A stretch of 51,052 nucleotides of DNA from a virus. A model generated the notes under the pieces. The model was not told the DNA's origin. It worked only from the letters and a program-made list of their open reading frames with translations, and did not search any database. The stretch is from IMG/VR virus record IMGVR_UViG_3300046683_000394, positions 1 to 51,052 of that record. The stretch is one strand, 5' to 3'. A program made the position numbers and the translations under genes. Shown here piece after piece: positions 49,167 to 51,052 of this stretch. Numbering within the stretch: the first letter of the stretch is position 1; every line of letters starts with the position of its first letter.

Positions 49167-50183
49167 TTAGGCCGCAACCGCCATTTTCGGCATCAAGAGC
49201 TGAACCGCGCGCGCTTTCATCGCAGCGCCCGATCCAAAATTCGAAGAAAGAAAGCGCGACTCGTTTTCATCCGCGCCTTTGCAATTCTTATCGTGATCAA
49301 CATACCTCGTTACCGCATTGAGCGCGGTCCATTGCGTACAAGCTTCGGTTCCCTCGCGTAGCGTTGTCTCATAGGCATTTGCCAGAGCTTCAAACGCATT
49401 GCGTTTCTTGCCGCTGATATCTTCCGACGTTGCATCGAACGGAATATCAAGCAAAGCCTTGAAAAATGCGACCGTATCGCGCTCGCTCATATGGACCAAC
49501 GCCATTGCGTCACCCATTGCCTTAAACGCTTCGAAGCCTTGCGCAATCGCGCTCAATTCCGCCGCGACCTTCTTTGAATCGAATTTTGTATTATGCCGTG
49601 TGCGAACAACCGCGCGTTTATCGCTCAAGCTCGCGTCCAAAGTATTCTGGCATACGACGCGCGTCATTGTCGCTTGATTGATCGTAGCGCCCGAACAATC
49701 AAACGAGGTGGACATAAGCAAGCGCGCCTTATGCACATCGCCTGCAACGCTGATATCGCCATTAAACCCGGCCGTTGCCCAGATAGTCGCGCCGCCCTTC
49801 AAAGAGCCCGCAACATCAATATAAAATCTATCGTCAACGCTGATATACCGGTCAAAATGTGTCAAAACGTCAATCGGTTGCACAGCTTGCCAAACATGCG
49901 AAGCATAGCCCAAAGGCGCGCCAGTATCTGACCGCGCAATATCGAACCTATCTTCAACAATCGCATGACGCTGTGCATCCGTTAAATGCGCCCATTGCGG
50001 ACCATTTAGCGCCAATCGCGCCGGGCTCTTAATCGCGTGCCAATTGAGACCGGCCGCGATTGCCCAATCTTCAACCGACATACCCTCGGCCATCTCAGTT
50101 CCAAGCTTATGCCAAATGTCCTTGCGCGAGCCCAAGAAAGCGATGTTTTCGCGCCCGTTCGACATGTCGATCATATGTGCCAT
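49167..50183 (-). CDS. DUF932 / phage-plasmid-like protein (TIGR03299 type)
   Basis: 338 residues from the ATG at 50183, fixed by the GGAAGGAAC ribosome site; an upstream start at 50225 lies within the leader. The N-terminus (WHKLGTEMAEGMSVEDW then LNWHAIKSPA) and the middle (SLKGGATIWATAGFNGD) match DUF932, a family on phages and plasmids with unknown activity. It is first in the leftward block, behind a promoter joined to a repressor-type operator and a hairpin leader, so it may be an early protein. Confidence 0.85.
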   Translation of the reverse strand: MAHMIDMSNGRENIAFLGSRKDIWHKLGTEMAEGMSVEDWAIAAGLNWHAIKSPARLALNGPQWAHLTDAQRHAIVEDRFDIARSDTGAPLGYASHVWQAVQPIDVLTHFDRYISVDDRFYIDVAGSLKGGATIWATAGFNGDISVAGDVHKARLLMSTSFDCSGATINQATMTRVVCQNTLDASLSDKRAVVRTRHNTKFDSKKVAAELSAIAQGFEAFKAMGDAMALVHMSERDTVAFFKALLDIPFDATSEDISGKKRNAFEALANAYETTLREGTEACTQWTALNAVTRYVDHDKNCKGADENESRFLSSNFGSGAAMKARAVQLLMPKMAVAA

Positions 50184-50204
50184 TGGTCCAGTTCCTTCCG
50201 TTGA

Positions 50205-50220
50205 GCGGCAATATCGCCGC
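50205..50220 (-). promoter_or_regulatory. Hairpin leader element (copy 6)
   Basis: GCGGCG-ATAT-TGCCGC on the - strand, 21 bases before the ATG at 50183; ribosome site ACGGAAGGAAC. The predicted transcript start (about 50224) places the hairpin at the very 5' end of the mRNA. Confidence 0.68.
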
Positions 50221-50230
50221 GACAAGCAAC

Positions 50231-50259
50231 CTTAGACCACGGATCATTTAGCGCGTCAA
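50231..50259 (-). promoter_or_regulatory. Leftward promoter of DUF932 gene
   Basis: TTGACG (50259-50254) and TCTAAG (50236-50231) with a 17-base spacer on the - strand. The first T of the -35 is the last base of the operator at 50259-50271. It fits a repressor-controlled early promoter. Confidence 0.6.
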
Positions 50260-50271
50260 TGCAGAAAGCAT
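50259..50271. promoter_or_regulatory. Operator joined to the DUF932 promoter
   Basis: ATGCAGAAAGCAT (+ strand), the same 13-bp palindrome as in the immunity region with one half-site base changed. Confidence 0.65.
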
Positions 50272-50507
50272 ACGCCGTCGGCAATATAAGAGCCAAAACG
50301 CGCTACAGTATGTAATCGCGCTAACTCAGAGCTGATTAACCGATTGTTCGGAAAACGCGGACCATTCGCCGATCATTGTTCGGTTTAGGCTCATAATCAG
50401 CGTTCCGCTTGCGTTCTATTTTGCCTCAAGATGTAACGGCGCTCCCATTGCGAGGGAGTCGCTATTGCTTGTAACCTATTGATATTGTTGTGTTTGCAGC
50501 CATGTTG

Positions 50508-50528
50508 CGCCGTTCAAAGCGCCGTTCA
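50508..50528. repeat. Second cluster of the attP arm motif
   Basis: CGCCGTTCA at 50508-50516 and 50520-50528, 12 bases apart, with the core CCGTTCA once more at 50628-50634. The same motif flanks the attP core at 29.0-29.2 kb. Confidence 0.5.
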
Positions 50529-50855
50529 GGCACCGAAAGGACCAATTCGTGACGCCGAGTCACGTTCCGAACGGTGTACGGCGTGGGTTGGGCGGACCGG
50601 TGCCGGGCCTGCGCTCGTTCATGGGTCCCGTTCAGTCTTAGAATTTTCTGGAACGGCTGTTCGTGTGTTAAGCGCTTGTATTTGCTGCACAATTCGGAAA
50701 GTGTCAGGTATGCTGTACGGATAATGCGTCATCTTATACGGCGATGGAACTCGAAAAAAGCTGATGCGAGCCTATCGCGAAGCATCCGCGCGCCGTAGCG
50801 CGGAAGCAGGGGTCCTATTCTGTGATGACGGCGTGTTTGGGCGAATTCGCTGGTT

Positions 50856-50884
50856 TGTCAAGCAGCGGTGCGATCTGTCAAGCA
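50856..50884. repeat. Direct repeat at the genome junction
   Basis: TGTCAAGCA occurs at 50856-50864 and 50876-50884, a spacing of 20 bases (two helical turns). The second copy ends just where the terminal overlap starts. The spacing would allow one protein to bind both on the same face; terminase small subunit is one candidate. Confidence 0.45.
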
Positions 50885-51052
50885 ACTCAGGCGGCGGGCG
50901 TTAGCGTTCTATTGCCGCGCGCGAGAGATTTGCGCGGTGGATAGAGTCCGATTCCCCCCCCCATTTTGAAGCCGGATTTTCTGTCGAAAATGATCGGCGG
51001 TTTGGTGCTGGCGCTGATTGATGCTTTGTGGGCATCGCGAGGCGGTGCTGGC
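50885..51052. repeat. Right copy of terminal direct overlap
   Basis: Repeats bases 1-168 with one difference (A at 50926, G at 42). Trimming one copy gives a circle of about 50,884 bp. The mismatch means either a population variant or a sequencing error. Confidence 0.9.

Larger units (their letters stand above)
50272..50884. other. Non-coding sequence, right part of the junction region
   Basis: No convincing gene on either strand; the open frames lack ribosome sites and protein-like composition. Visible elements: a hairpin (CTCCC/GGGAG at 50442-50458), two CGCCGTTCA repeats, a stem CCGCGC/GCGCGG at 50786-50803 and the direct repeat TGTCAAGCA at 50856-50864 and 50876-50884. Packaging, replication or late-promoter sites could lie here. 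Confidence 0.6.

Noticed and set aside
50462-50724. Open frames on both strands near 50.5-50.7 kb
   Set aside because: No ribosome sites, odd composition and overlap with repeats; treated as non-coding.
1-51052. CRISPR arrays, insertion sequences, complete tRNA genes
   Set aside because: No regular spaced repeats, no transposase, and the only tRNA-like piece is the 3' half at attP.

Overview
The window looks like one complete temperate phage genome assembled as a circle. Bases 1-168 recur at 50885-51052 with a single mismatch, so the unit is about 50,884 bp. The gene set is head, portal, short-tail and ejection-type proteins with no tape-measure or sheath gene, which suggests a podovirus-like virion. 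The host is probably an alphaproteobacterium: there is a GapR-like protein (a family typical of that class), an integration site matching the 3' half of a tRNA-Val(CAC), and a moron-like gene with a PEP-CTERM sorting signal. These host clues are inference; no search was run.

Layout. 0.7-28.2 kb (+ strand) is one long, tightly overlapped late block: small and large terminase, portal, scaffold, coat, then an 8.5 kb fiber/spike island (11.1-19.6 kb), then connector, beta-rich tail protein, a GNAT-like protein, an S74-like virion protein, two large ejection-type proteins and a last fiber gene. 28.2-29.2 kb holds two small leftward genes, a candidate small RNA and the attP region. 29.2-33.9 kb (- strand) is a recombination operon: integrase, excisionase-like protein, RecA-fold ATPase, RecE/PD-(D/E)XK exonuclease and small genes, all coupled by 4-base stop/start overlaps. 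34.0-36.3 kb is the immunity region: an S24-type repressor, two further predicted DNA-binding genes and a Cro-like gene, with three palindromic operators between repressor and Cro. 36.7-41.4 kb (+) is replication: GapR-like protein, RuvC-like resolvase, zinc-binding proteins and a primase-helicase whose zinc finger sits in a separate frame. 41.4-43.4 kb (+) carries the PEP-CTERM protein, a DUF4326 protein, zinc-binding proteins and a Thivi_2564-type membrane protein. 43.4-50.2 kb (-) is a block of small, mostly unrecognised genes, several of them tiny membrane proteins, ending in a DUF932-type gene. About 970 bp around the circular junction has no convincing gene.

Regulation is the most striking part. 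A 13-bp palindrome close to ATGCANNNTGCAT occurs three times between the repressor and cro and again at distant sites. At three of the distant sites (33.9, 41.4 and 50.26 kb) the palindrome ends exactly in the first T of a -35-like TTG hexamer, which suggests a dispersed repressor regulon that includes the PEP-CTERM gene. Separately, six leftward genes between 46.7 and 50.2 kb share a 5' leader made of a GCGGC...GCCGC hairpin followed 19-22 nt later by the start codon, with an A-rich GGAAGGAAC-type Shine-Dalgarno in between. No endolysin, DNA polymerase, RNA polymerase, reverse transcriptase or CRISPR array was recognised.
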